20,863 bases of DNA from an uncultured Porphyromonas sp. Its GTDB lineage: Bacteria > Bacteroidota > Bacteroidia > Bacteroidales > Porphyromonadaceae. Every line of letters begins with the position of its first letter. Position 1 is the stretch's first letter. Of this stretch, positions 8,801 to 15,093 are shown piece after piece. Both the position numbers and the translations under genes were made by a program. Location of the stretch: contig URDQ01000031.1 in the NCBI GenBank assembly GCA_900546675.1, positions 1 through 20,863 of the forward strand. The letters run 5' to 3'. The notes below the pieces were generated by a model. The model did no database searches. It was not told the origin of the DNA and worked only from the letters and a program-made list of their open reading frames with translations.

Positions 8801-9002
8801 AGGCAGGTACACTGAGTGTAAACTTACCATCTACGTCTGTCGTGGTACCGATAGAGGTATTGCCCTCCACGACCACGTTCGCAAACATCACCGGCTCTTT
8901 ATCCTCTCCCGAGGTTACAGTACCTGTGATGGTCCTATTCTGCGCTACAGCCCATCCTATGCTGGCCGTTAGCATCAGAAAGAATAGAGCCAATCTTTTC
9001 AT
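5883..9002 (-). CDS. SusC/RagA-family TonB-dependent outer-membrane transporter
   Basis: This 1039-residue protein is predicted to be the beta-barrel channel that imports an oligomer delivered by its SusD partner, powered by TonB-ExbBD. A signal peptide ends near AVA-Q (residue 20). A carboxypeptidase-regulatory-like domain spans about 22-95, followed by the TonB-box region DQVVVVGYG (102-110). The plug covers about 118-231, with LQGKVAGMNV and the family signature SIYGARAANGVVVITTKRG. The barrel fills the rest and ends in an aromatic residue (GGLQVTF), as expected for outer-membrane insertion. Length matches the family. It is the first gene of the operon with susD and has a strong promoter match upstream. 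No anti-sigma or hybrid two-component regulator gene is adjacent, so control is not obvious. The substrate is unknown. Confidence 0.95.
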   Translation of the reverse strand: MKRLALFFLMLTASIGWAVAQNRTITGTVTSGEDKEPVMFANVVVEGNTSIGTTTDVDGKFTLSVPASAKKLTFSYVGLKTISVPITKVMNVVMTTDDQTLDQVVVVGYGSGQKLSTISGSMARVSGEQIAEKPVANVMDALQGKVAGMNVTTSSGDPNAVASVSIHGQGSLTAGTAPLYIVDGMQTDLSTVMAMNSNDIESMNVLMDASSTSIYGARAANGVVVITTKRGKRSEEGIGHITVNAQYGVSMIGNRKPFEQMMTGDELLEFQAQNGYLKPYDWGNAPYTKVNLLDQLAANSRNKVESYAWPFNPYKTDEFYNPDAEDFDLSKYYNPNDYNFDWLNYYMGKKAPSYQADISMSGGSNRTQYYISMGTLSQEGIARGRNAFTRYNGRVGVDTKVKDWLKVGVNVFGAYTKQDAADFEQSNYINRGTLGAFMQPRYLTPYDSTGQLRRYFYSDALGSYTIPIEREEEYFKALDHTYQANIASYAEVTPIKGLILKTQAGLDLSHNVYSAGFKTGAYWMTDKRGSRTEYRGLGTNFTWTNTAEYRFSFADLHKMTILLGQEWVQARSNSIQASVRGIEDDDFNLLGNGSNEPSDLRLPSQRKGGYNYLSFFGRVNYSFDNYLHLDLSLRSDASSRFGADRRTGLFYSVGATYDIYRAHLEHVKWLNTLRLRASWGTTGNSSIPSLSFMALADQVNYRGAFGLGSGTIGNPDLGWEKQSNLNVGVDFDAFDDRFHSVLNLYHRITDDMLMFVPQPYASGYAGRYENIGSLTNSGIDLSLSYDFVRTRDWNVYASVIMNYNLERVTKLFHGLDEYREPDKSLIYKVGGPVQYLMAHFAGVDPETGKQLWYEVDANGNKTDKTTDRYTINLLAPTGYAMNPPFNGGLAFGASWKGLALDVNLTYSAGKYLLNNDRFFTENTSRGFISTNKSRKLLDAWTEDNRDTDVPKFGEALKFDSRLIEKASYIRLKDVRLSYSLPSEWFEKIGLISGVRVYVTGRNLLTLTPYSGFDPESASNLSLNQYPNTRQYVGGLQVTF

Positions 9003-9211
9003 AAAACTCTTCTTTAGCGTTAGTTATACATTGATAGTTTGAATAGTCATACTCACCCACCACGTCACGCTAGCAACTATGGCGGTGTGTCTCTGACATA
9101 ACCTATTATAGCAACCGATAGAATGCCCTCTGACGCTTGTCTCCATATAGGCACCACCCTACATAGAGCCTTCAACATTGCCGAAGGGAGTCTACCTTAA
9201 CCTTTCGGAAA

Positions 9212-9243
9212 CAAAGGTAGTACAAAAAAGTGGGGGAACCAAA
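9212..9243 (-). promoter_or_regulatory. susC-susD promoter (Bacteroidetes -33/-7 type)
   Basis: On the minus strand TTTG (complement of 9240-9243) is followed after 20 nt by TACCTTTG (complement of 9212-9219), matching the primary-sigma consensus TTTG...TAnnTTTG with suitable spacing. Transcription should begin near 9206, about 200 nt before the susC ATG. AAAGGT in the box also forms a 6 bp inverted repeat with ACCTTT at 9200-9205. Confidence 0.7.
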
Positions 9244-9258
9244 TCTCTCCCGTCTCCA

Positions 9259-9298
9259 CGAAGCTTCGCAAGGAATCAGCTCGGATTAGCTGATTCCT
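9259..9298. promoter_or_regulatory. Paired palindromes upstream of the susC promoter
   Basis: CGAAGCTTCG (9259-9268) is a perfect 10 bp palindrome. Two bases later AGGAATCAGCT (9271-9281) and AGCTGATTCCT (9288-9298) form a perfect 11 bp inverted repeat around 6 nt. They begin 16 bp upstream of the -33 element of susC, where an activator could bind. As RNA read rightward, the second could be a weak terminator (ATTTTG follows), but no plus-strand gene precedes it. Operator function is inferred from position only. Confidence 0.4.
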
Positions 9299-9365
9299 AT
9301 TTTGAAGAGCTGGCGGAGAGCTATGATTAGCCTATTTTTAGCCAAACGAGATTATTAGGCGATGG

Positions 9366-9393
9366 CCACGTAGAAAATGAAATCCCTACGTGG
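9366..9393. repeat. Second copy of the CACGTGG-type inverted repeat
   Basis: CCACGTAG (9366-9373) and CTACGTGG (9386-9393) are perfect inverse complements separated by 12 nt. The core is the same as in the array at 282-449, which shows that the element is dispersed. Confidence 0.6.
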
Positions 9394-9462
9394 AAAGCGA
9401 TTGGCGAGTGACTAGAACTATCGGAACGATCAGAGTGATCGAAGAGAATCGGAATAATCGGA

Positions 9463-9490
9463 TCTCTAATCTCTAACCTCTAATCTCTAA
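9463..9490. repeat. Four tandem heptamers (TCTCTAA type)
   Basis: TCTCTAA, TCTCTAA, CCTCTAA and TCTCTAA follow one another without gaps and end 6 bp before the rsmH -7 box. They cover the place where a -33 element would be expected. Confidence 0.85.
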
Positions 9491-9496
9491 TTTGAT

Positions 9497-9504
9497 TACC
9501 TTTG
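9497..9504 (+). promoter_or_regulatory. -7 box of the rsmH-ftsW (dcw) operon
   Basis: TACCTTTG is an exact match to TAnnTTTG and is immediately upstream of the dcw genes. No TTTG is seen 19-21 nt further upstream; heptamer repeats are there instead. Transcription would begin near 9509, which bears on the choice of rsmH start codon. Confidence 0.55.
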
Positions 9505-9514
9505 CAGTAGCTCT

Positions 9515-10531
9515 GTGAGTAAGACGATCAAATCCTCTTCGCTAGAAGCGCACAGAGCTCTCTGTCAAACGTTTATCTCACTATCACCTTTTCACTCCTT
9601 GTCCGCTAAGCTCTATCATACGGCTGTCCTCTGTGAGGACTCTCTCGACTTATTGGTCACATCACCCACGGGTCTCTACGTAGATGTCACGATGGGTGGC
9701 GGGGGGCACTCACGTGCGCTCCTCGAGCGACTCTCGCCCGAGGGTAGCTGCATCGGTCTCGATCAAGATCCTGATGCGGCTGTCAATGCCCCTACGGATA
9801 GTCGCTATCATTTTGTGGCGACAAACTTTCGCCACCTAGGGCAGTGGCTCGACTATTGGGGAGTCGCAGGAGAGGTGGATGGGATCTTGGCAGATCTAGG
9901 GGTCTCGTCACATCATTTCGACAGTGAGGAGCGGGGCTTTAGCTTTCGCTATGAGGAGGCGATGCCCGATATGCGTATGAATAGCCGGTCGGGTGTTACG
10001 GCTCGTGACATACTGCTGAGCTATAGCGAGGAGCAGCTGGCCGACATACTATATTATTATGGTGAGCTCCATGATGCTCGTCGCATCGCAGCACTACTTG
10101 TGTCGCATCGTGCCGTGGGCTACCCTACTATCGCCGCTCTTATGGAGGTGCTGACGCCAGTCCTACCTAAGGGAGGACCTCAGCTACGCAATAAGCTGAG
10201 CCGTATCTTCCAGGCACTACGCATTGAGGTCAATGATGAGCTGGGTGCTCTGCGTCAATTGCTGAGCGACTCGGTGCGTCTCCTCAAGCCTGGAGGACGC
10301 ATAGCGATCATCTCTTACCACTCTCTAGAGGATCGTATGGTCAAGGATTTCTTCCGTCTAGGGAGCTTCGAGCAGCCGAATGAGGCTTTGGCAGGTATGC
10401 CCCTGTCGACACCGGCGCCTCTACGTGTGATTACAAAAAAAGCTATCACACCCTCGGCGGATGAGATAGCGGATAATAATCGTGCTCGTAGTGCTAAGCT
10501 ACGTGTTGCGGAGCGTCGTGAGGATATTTGA
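9515..10531 (+). CDS. rsmH: 16S rRNA (cytosine-1402-N4)-methyltransferase
   Basis: RsmH (MraW) uses S-adenosylmethionine to methylate N4 of C1402 in the ribosomal P site. The 338-residue reading shows the family motifs in order: YHTAVLCEDSLDLL (34-47), the SAM loop VDVTMGGGGHS (56-66), GLDQD (81-85), ILADLGVSSHHFD (124-136) with RGFSF, PDMRM (151-155), and YHSLEDRMVKDFF near 270. The span given starts at a GTG, but that is only a few bases from the predicted transcription start. Homologues usually begin just before YH, so a TTG at 9599 (310 residues, beginning MSAKLYHTAVL) is a serious alternative. It heads the dcw cluster, 13 bp before the ftsL-like gene. Confidence 0.93.
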   Translation: MSKTIKSSSLEAHRALCQTFISLSPFHSLSAKLYHTAVLCEDSLDLLVTSPTGLYVDVTMGGGGHSRALLERLSPEGSCIGLDQDPDAAVNAPTDSRYHFVATNFRHLGQWLDYWGVAGEVDGILADLGVSSHHFDSEERGFSFRYEEAMPDMRMNSRSGVTARDILLSYSEEQLADILYYYGELHDARRIAALLVSHRAVGYPTIAALMEVLTPVLPKGGPQLRNKLSRIFQALRIEVNDELGALRQLLSDSVRLLKPGGRIAIISYHSLEDRMVKDFFRLGSFEQPNEALAGMPLSTPAPLRVITKKAITPSADEIADNNRARSAKLRVAERREDI

Positions 10532-10544
10532 GTGAGAAGAGAGG

Positions 10545-11231
10545 ATGGTTAAGATAGACGAGACATACTTTGACGATAACCTAGAGGAGGAGCTACAGGA
10601 GCCTGTACCAGTAGCTACTGATGAAGAGGCTGGGACGGAGCCTCAGCCGAGGCTTTTGCTGGGAGACCTCCTAGATGAAGACGAAGAGGACTCTTCTGAA
10701 AGCACTGAGACGGACACTTCGAGCGACTTCGCTCCCGCTGCTATGGACTCTGCAGATGATGAGCTGACAAGCGAGACCTCTACACCTGTATTCACATCCC
10801 TAGAGGAGCCGAGTACTCTAGAGGAGCTAGACGCTCTAGAAGAGCTAGAGGAGGAAGATGCCGATGATGAACTCATTGATGAGTCTGACCAGCCTACTCG
10901 TAAGCGCTCTTCACGTGGTCTGTGGTTCTGGCTAGGTGGCGATGCGCTGGAGCTACCAGCCTTTAGGAAGTATATACCAGCCTTTATCGCGATCCTCCTG
11001 ATGGGGCTGATACATGTCACAAGCAACTATCAGATCATTGCCAAACGACGTCAGATAGACAAGCTAGAGACACGAGTCAAGGACTTGACCTACAAACATA
11101 TGGAGAGCGTCAGCGAACTAACGCGTCGTAGTATCGGGGGCAACTTCGAGCAGCAACTCCAGGCGATGGGGTCAGACCTTGAGGCTCCTTCGCAGCAGTC
11201 GATCATCCTCTATCGTGATGACAAGAAATAA
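10545..11231 (+). CDS. FtsL-like cell division protein with long acidic N-terminus
   Basis: The 228-residue protein has an acidic, low-complexity cytoplasmic segment (1-118, with runs of Glu and Asp), a basic stretch TRKRSSR (118-124), one membrane helix (about 143-160) and a short extracytoplasmic heptad-type helix (about 165-195). The helix plus coiled coil and the position between rsmH and ftsI are the FtsL hallmarks. FtsL bridges FtsQ/DivIC and the FtsW-FtsI synthase at the septum. Sequence similarity to classical FtsL is not evident, so the call rests on topology and synteny with other Bacteroidetes. FtsL proteins are often nearer 100-120 residues, and the extra length here is the acidic tail. 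GAGG touches the ATG directly, so start-site recognition probably does not use a classical Shine-Dalgarno. Confidence 0.75.
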   Translation: MVKIDETYFDDNLEEELQEPVPVATDEEAGTEPQPRLLLGDLLDEDEEDSSESTETDTSSDFAPAAMDSADDELTSETSTPVFTSLEEPSTLEELDALEELEEEDADDELIDESDQPTRKRSSRGLWFWLGGDALELPAFRKYIPAFIAILLMGLIHVTSNYQIIAKRRQIDKLETRVKDLTYKHMESVSELTRRSIGGNFEQQLQAMGSDLEAPSQQSIILYRDDKK

Positions 11232-11261
11232 TCTCTACCCTCTCTAACGTACACACGCTCT

Positions 11262-13502
11262 ATGTCGAAACATAGCCCTATCATAGCTCGCTACCGCACT
11301 TTAGGCTTCCTAGCTATCTTGATGATTCTATGGATCTTTATTAAGGTGATCGGCATCATCTTCGTCGAGGGACCTACGTGGCGCAAGATGGCTCAAAACT
11401 TTCACCGCCCAGACACGGTGACGATCTCACCTCTACGAGGCAACATTATTTCGTCAGACGGACACATCGTAGCTATTAGCAAGCCTGCCTACAAGCTTTA
11501 CCTAGACTTTGGTGCAGAGTCTATCCAGCAGATGGAGCCAGACTCGCTCTACAAGCAGCTAGACTCGCTAGCCTACCAAATGAGTCTCTGGGAGAAGGGG
11601 GAGCAAGCCACTTATCAAGCACTGCGCAAGCGACTTCGTGAGGGTTACCGCAAGGCGCAGTATAAGCAGCCAGGCTATCGCTACGTATCTATATATCCCT
11701 ACGAGGTGAGCCATGTGGAGTACCAGCGACTCAAGCAGACTTATCCACTGATGATGACGGTAGAGCGCAAGGGGCGTATGGTGCGTCGCCGTGGCCCGCT
11801 CAGGAATGGGCTGACGCACGAAGAGCGTGCACTCCGCGACAGACCTTATGGCGAGCTGGCGAGACGTACCATAGGTAGTGTCTACAAAGAGGTCAAGGGA
11901 GATCTCACGCAGGGCGAGTACGGTCTGGAGCAGAGCTTTGACACCCTATTGCGGGGTGAGCCTGGACTGGCTGTGAGACAGTACTTGGCGGGCTCTACAC
12001 GACAGAATACGTTGCAGTCTCCTCGGGCTGGCTACAATGTGTACACGACCCTAGATATGAATCTGCAGCAGATCGTACACCGTGCGCTCTATGAGCAGAT
12101 GACCCAGTTTGAGGCGGACTACGGAGGGGCTATCCTGATGGAGGTGGAGACGGGGCGTATCGTGGCGCTAGCCAATCTCACAAAAGGCTCTCAGTCTTAC
12201 TACGAGGGTGCTAACTATGCCCTCAGTGCGCTCAATGAGCCTGGCTCTACGATGAAGACTCCCTTTATGATGGCTGCCCTAGACGATGGGGTCTGTACGC
12301 CAACCGATACGATCGATACGGGCAATGGTGTCTTTAAGTATGGAGGCTACAATATACGTGATCACAATGCTAATCGTGGAGGCTATGGACGTATCTCGGT
12401 TGCTCAGGGTCTATGGTACTCGAGTAATATCGTCCTAGCTAAGATTGCTATCAAAGGGTATGTGGAGCACCCCGATGGGATCTATCAGCACCTGAGCAAC
12501 TATGGGCTGCTGGAGCGACTGGACGTAGGGCTTGAGGGGGTTGCTACGCCAACGATCATACGGCCTGAGGACAAGAGCTACGGTAACTCGACGATCCCAG
12601 GCATCAGCCGTGGCTATGGTATCTCGGTGCCGGCAATCAATACGCTCAACTTCTACAACGGCATCGCCAATGGTGGACGTATCATGCGCCCCTATCTAGT
12701 GGATCGTGTAGAGGATGCTGAGGGCAAGGTAATCCAAGAGTATCAACCTCAAGTGCTACACGAGAATATCTGTAAGCCGGCTACGCTCGACTCGATACGC
12801 TCGATGCTAGACAATGTAGTCATACGAGGAACTGCTAAAGGACCTGTACACTCTGACCTGATCTCTATCAGTGGCAAGACGGGTACGGCTCTGATGAGCA
12901 ACCACGGTAGCGGAGGTTATCGTACGGGTAGTGTAGTCTACATGACTTCGTTTTGCGGATATTTCCCCTCAGATCGCCCTAAGTACAGTTGCTTCATCTT
13001 TGTGGTCAATCCTCACGGCGTAGGTCGTGCTTCAGGAGGTATCGTAGCTGGTCGTGGCGTGAAGCGTATCGCTGAGGAGATCTACACGCTCTCTAATCCT
13101 ATCCTCCTAGACACGATCACCCCGCACCCAGCTAGTGAGCGTTTGAAGCATTTGGATCTAGCTGGCGGTGAGAAGAAGCGTGTCGAGAGCTTTGTCAAGG
13201 CTTACAAGATCCCGGAGGTTAAATCTGAAAGCTCGAGCAAGATGGGTTCTGACCAACTGGTCGCACCTCAGTATGGACGTGAGGGAGTGGAGTTGCACCC
13301 CCTAGCCCACTACTCCAAAGGGGTGATGCCTCGGCTTGTGGGCTTAGCCCCCAGTGAAGCGGTCTATCAGATTAGCTTGCAGGGGCTGGAGGTGCAGTTG
13401 GTCGGCTATGGACGGGTCATAGCGCAGAGCATCCCTATCGGTACGCCTATCCACCCAGGAGAGAAGGTAGTCCTCCATCTAGGCAATAATCATAGACAGT
13501 AA
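11262..13502 (+). CDS. ftsI: Septal peptidoglycan transpeptidase (class B PBP, FtsI/PBP3) with PASTA domain
   Basis: This class B penicillin-binding protein cross-links new septal peptidoglycan in the periplasm with FtsW. The 746 residues comprise a short cytoplasmic tail, a membrane anchor (about 13-35), a pedestal domain (about 45-240, including the ISPLRGNI segment) and a transpeptidase domain. The active-site motifs are S329-TMK (the acylated serine is in EPGSTMK), SSN at 387-389 and KTG at 539-541. A single PASTA domain (about 686-740, from VMPRLVGLAPSEA) closes the protein, as is common in Bacteroidetes FtsI. It lies 30 nt after the ftsL-like gene and 24 nt before murE. All catalytic residues are present; it should be a beta-lactam target. 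Confidence 0.96.
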   Translation: MSKHSPIIARYRTLGFLAILMILWIFIKVIGIIFVEGPTWRKMAQNFHRPDTVTISPLRGNIISSDGHIVAISKPAYKLYLDFGAESIQQMEPDSLYKQLDSLAYQMSLWEKGEQATYQALRKRLREGYRKAQYKQPGYRYVSIYPYEVSHVEYQRLKQTYPLMMTVERKGRMVRRRGPLRNGLTHEERALRDRPYGELARRTIGSVYKEVKGDLTQGEYGLEQSFDTLLRGEPGLAVRQYLAGSTRQNTLQSPRAGYNVYTTLDMNLQQIVHRALYEQMTQFEADYGGAILMEVETGRIVALANLTKGSQSYYEGANYALSALNEPGSTMKTPFMMAALDDGVCTPTDTIDTGNGVFKYGGYNIRDHNANRGGYGRISVAQGLWYSSNIVLAKIAIKGYVEHPDGIYQHLSNYGLLERLDVGLEGVATPTIIRPEDKSYGNSTIPGISRGYGISVPAINTLNFYNGIANGGRIMRPYLVDRVEDAEGKVIQEYQPQVLHENICKPATLDSIRSMLDNVVIRGTAKGPVHSDLISISGKTGTALMSNHGSGGYRTGSVVYMTSFCGYFPSDRPKYSCFIFVVNPHGVGRASGGIVAGRGVKRIAEEIYTLSNPILLDTITPHPASERLKHLDLAGGEKKRVESFVKAYKIPEVKSESSSKMGSDQLVAPQYGREGVELHPLAHYSKGVMPRLVGLAPSEAVYQISLQGLEVQLVGYGRVIAQSIPIGTPIHPGEKVVLHLGNNHRQ

Positions 13503-13526
13503 AGTGGAATACTCCCTTATATAGAT

Positions 13527-15026
13527 ATGAATCTCAAACCACTCAATAATTATATAGTAGCACTCACCGAAGAGCATCTACTGAGCCAAGCACACACAGG
13601 CGATGTCTCTGCGGAACAGTGTCAAGTGACCTCTATCGAGCAAGACTCACGTCGTGTGTCGGAGGGGTGTATCTTCGTAGCACTACGTGGTGTGCATGTG
13701 GATGGTGCCGACTACATCCCGAAGGCGCTTGCAGCGGGCTGTCGTATCATCGTCACAGAGCACCCTCGACCTGAGATCCTCTCTGACGAGGTGGTGTGGC
13801 TCACGGTGACCGACACGGCAAAGGCGATAGCTGTCTTAGCCTCCGTCTACTATGATCGTCCAGAGCGACAACTCACGATCGTAGGTGTCACGGGGACCAA
13901 TGGCAAGACGACCACTGCTACGCTATGCTATCAGCTGTGGAGCTGGCTCGGCATGCGAGCAGCGCTCTTTAGCACGGTCTGCATACGTATCGGCGACAAG
14001 GAGTATCCCGCCACCCATACGACGCCCGACGCTCTCGAGCTACATCGTGTGATGCGCGATATGGTCGATGCGGGTTGTCGCTATCTCTTTATGGAAGTCT
14101 CTTCGCACGCTTTGGTACAGCAGCGGGTCTATGGGTTGCCCTTTGCACTAGCTCTCTTTACCAATCTGACGCGTGACCACCTAGACTACCACGGCACGAT
14201 GCAGGCTTACATTGCCGCTAAGAAGTCGCTCTTTGACCATCTCTCACCAGAGGCTCACGCTCTAGTCAATGCGGACGACCGTAATGGGAGTGTGATGGTG
14301 CAAAACTGCGCCGCACACCTGCACACCTATGCGATGCGTAGCCATGCGGACTATATGGCTCAATTGCTGGGACAGTATGTAGACGGCTCTACCCTACTGC
14401 TGGACAACGAAGAGGTGGAGATCAAGCTCGTCGGGAGCTACAACGCTTACAACGTGACGGCCGTCTACGGTGTGGCTCGTCTCCTCCTACCTGATCTAGA
14501 CAAGAGCTTGATACTGCGTGGCATCTCTAGTTTGGAGCATGTGAATGGTCGCTTTGACCTGCTCGCCTCTCCGAGAGGCTACCACGTTGTGGTGGACTAT
14601 GCACACACGCCTGACGCTCTGGAGAATCTTCTCAAGACGGTCTCCGAACTAAACGCCTCACAGGTCTACGTCGTGGTCGGCGCTGGCGGTGATCGGGACA
14701 TGGGCAAGCGCCCTGAGATGGGACGTATCGCCTTCAATATGTGCGACCATCTATACCTCACCTCAGACAATCCACGCTCCGAGGATCCGCATACGATCAT
14801 TGATCAGATGCTCGAGGGTATCCCTCAGGCGGAGCGTGATGAGGTCTACACCAACGTCTCTCGTCGCCAAGCGATCACTGATGCTTGCGCAGCTGCGCAG
14901 CGTGGCGATCTAGTGGTCATAGCTGGCAAGGGACATGAGACCTATCAAGAGATCGAAGGTGTCAAGCATCACTTCGACGACAAAGAGATCGCTTTAGAGA
15001 TCTTCGCAAGAGAGGAGCATGCATAG
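13527..15026 (+). CDS. murE: UDP-MurNAc-L-Ala-D-Glu ligase adding the diamino acid (MurE)
   Basis: MurE adds the third peptide residue to UDP-MurNAc-L-Ala-D-Glu in the cytoplasm using ATP. The 499-residue protein shows the Mur ligase plan: an N-terminal UDP-binding domain (to about 108), the ATP loop GVTGTNGKTT (120-129), Lys232 in AAKKSLF as the likely carbamylated lysine, LEHVNGRFD near 336-344, and a C-terminal domain with VVDYAHTPDAL. DNPR at 414-417 followed by SEDP is the motif of diaminopimelate-adding enzymes; lysine-adding enzymes carry a different motif there. GKGHE (467-471) is intact. It lies in the dcw operon between ftsI and mraY. Confidence 0.96.
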   Translation: MNLKPLNNYIVALTEEHLLSQAHTGDVSAEQCQVTSIEQDSRRVSEGCIFVALRGVHVDGADYIPKALAAGCRIIVTEHPRPEILSDEVVWLTVTDTAKAIAVLASVYYDRPERQLTIVGVTGTNGKTTTATLCYQLWSWLGMRAALFSTVCIRIGDKEYPATHTTPDALELHRVMRDMVDAGCRYLFMEVSSHALVQQRVYGLPFALALFTNLTRDHLDYHGTMQAYIAAKKSLFDHLSPEAHALVNADDRNGSVMVQNCAAHLHTYAMRSHADYMAQLLGQYVDGSTLLLDNEEVEIKLVGSYNAYNVTAVYGVARLLLPDLDKSLILRGISSLEHVNGRFDLLASPRGYHVVVDYAHTPDALENLLKTVSELNASQVYVVVGAGGDRDMGKRPEMGRIAFNMCDHLYLTSDNPRSEDPHTIIDQMLEGIPQAERDEVYTNVSRRQAITDACAAAQRGDLVVIAGKGHETYQEIEGVKHHFDDKEIALEIFAREEHA

Positions 15027-15032
15027 ATAGAA

Positions 15033-15040
15033 TACCTTTG
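15033..15040 (+). promoter_or_regulatory. Possible internal promoter before mraY
   Basis: TACCTTTG, an exact TAnnTTTG match, lies in the 67 bp gap between murE and mraY, the widest gap in the cluster. No TTTG is seen at the -33 spacing. Transcription would start near 15045, about 50 nt before mraY, and could boost mraY-murD-ftsW. Confidence 0.4.
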
Positions 15041-15093
15041 TCCTCACCTTTTACTTAGAGACCTTATAACCTTATCAACTTACCCATCATACT

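Larger units (their letters stand above)
9003..9514. other. Divergent promoter region between susC and rsmH
   Basis: This 512 bp region separates two divergent operons. From susC outward it holds a leader of about 200 nt (9003-9206), the susC promoter (9212-9243), a perfect palindrome CGAAGCTTCG (9259-9268), an 11 bp perfect stem (9271-9281/9288-9298), an inverted pair CCACGTAG/CTACGTGG (9366-9373/9386-9393), four tandem heptamers (9463-9490) and the rsmH -7 box (9497-9504). A minus-strand reading frame of 33 codons lies in the susC leader (9077-9178). mraZ, which usually precedes rsmH, is absent. Confidence 0.7.

Noticed and set aside
9003..9206. Cobalamin, TPP or SAM riboswitch in the susC leader
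   Set aside because: None of the conserved boxes of these riboswitches could be recognised by eye, so no riboswitch is called.
10643..11026. 127-codon minus-strand ORF opposite the ftsL-like gene
   Set aside because: It is a Ser-rich mirror of the acidic GAG/GAA-rich tail and has no features of its own.
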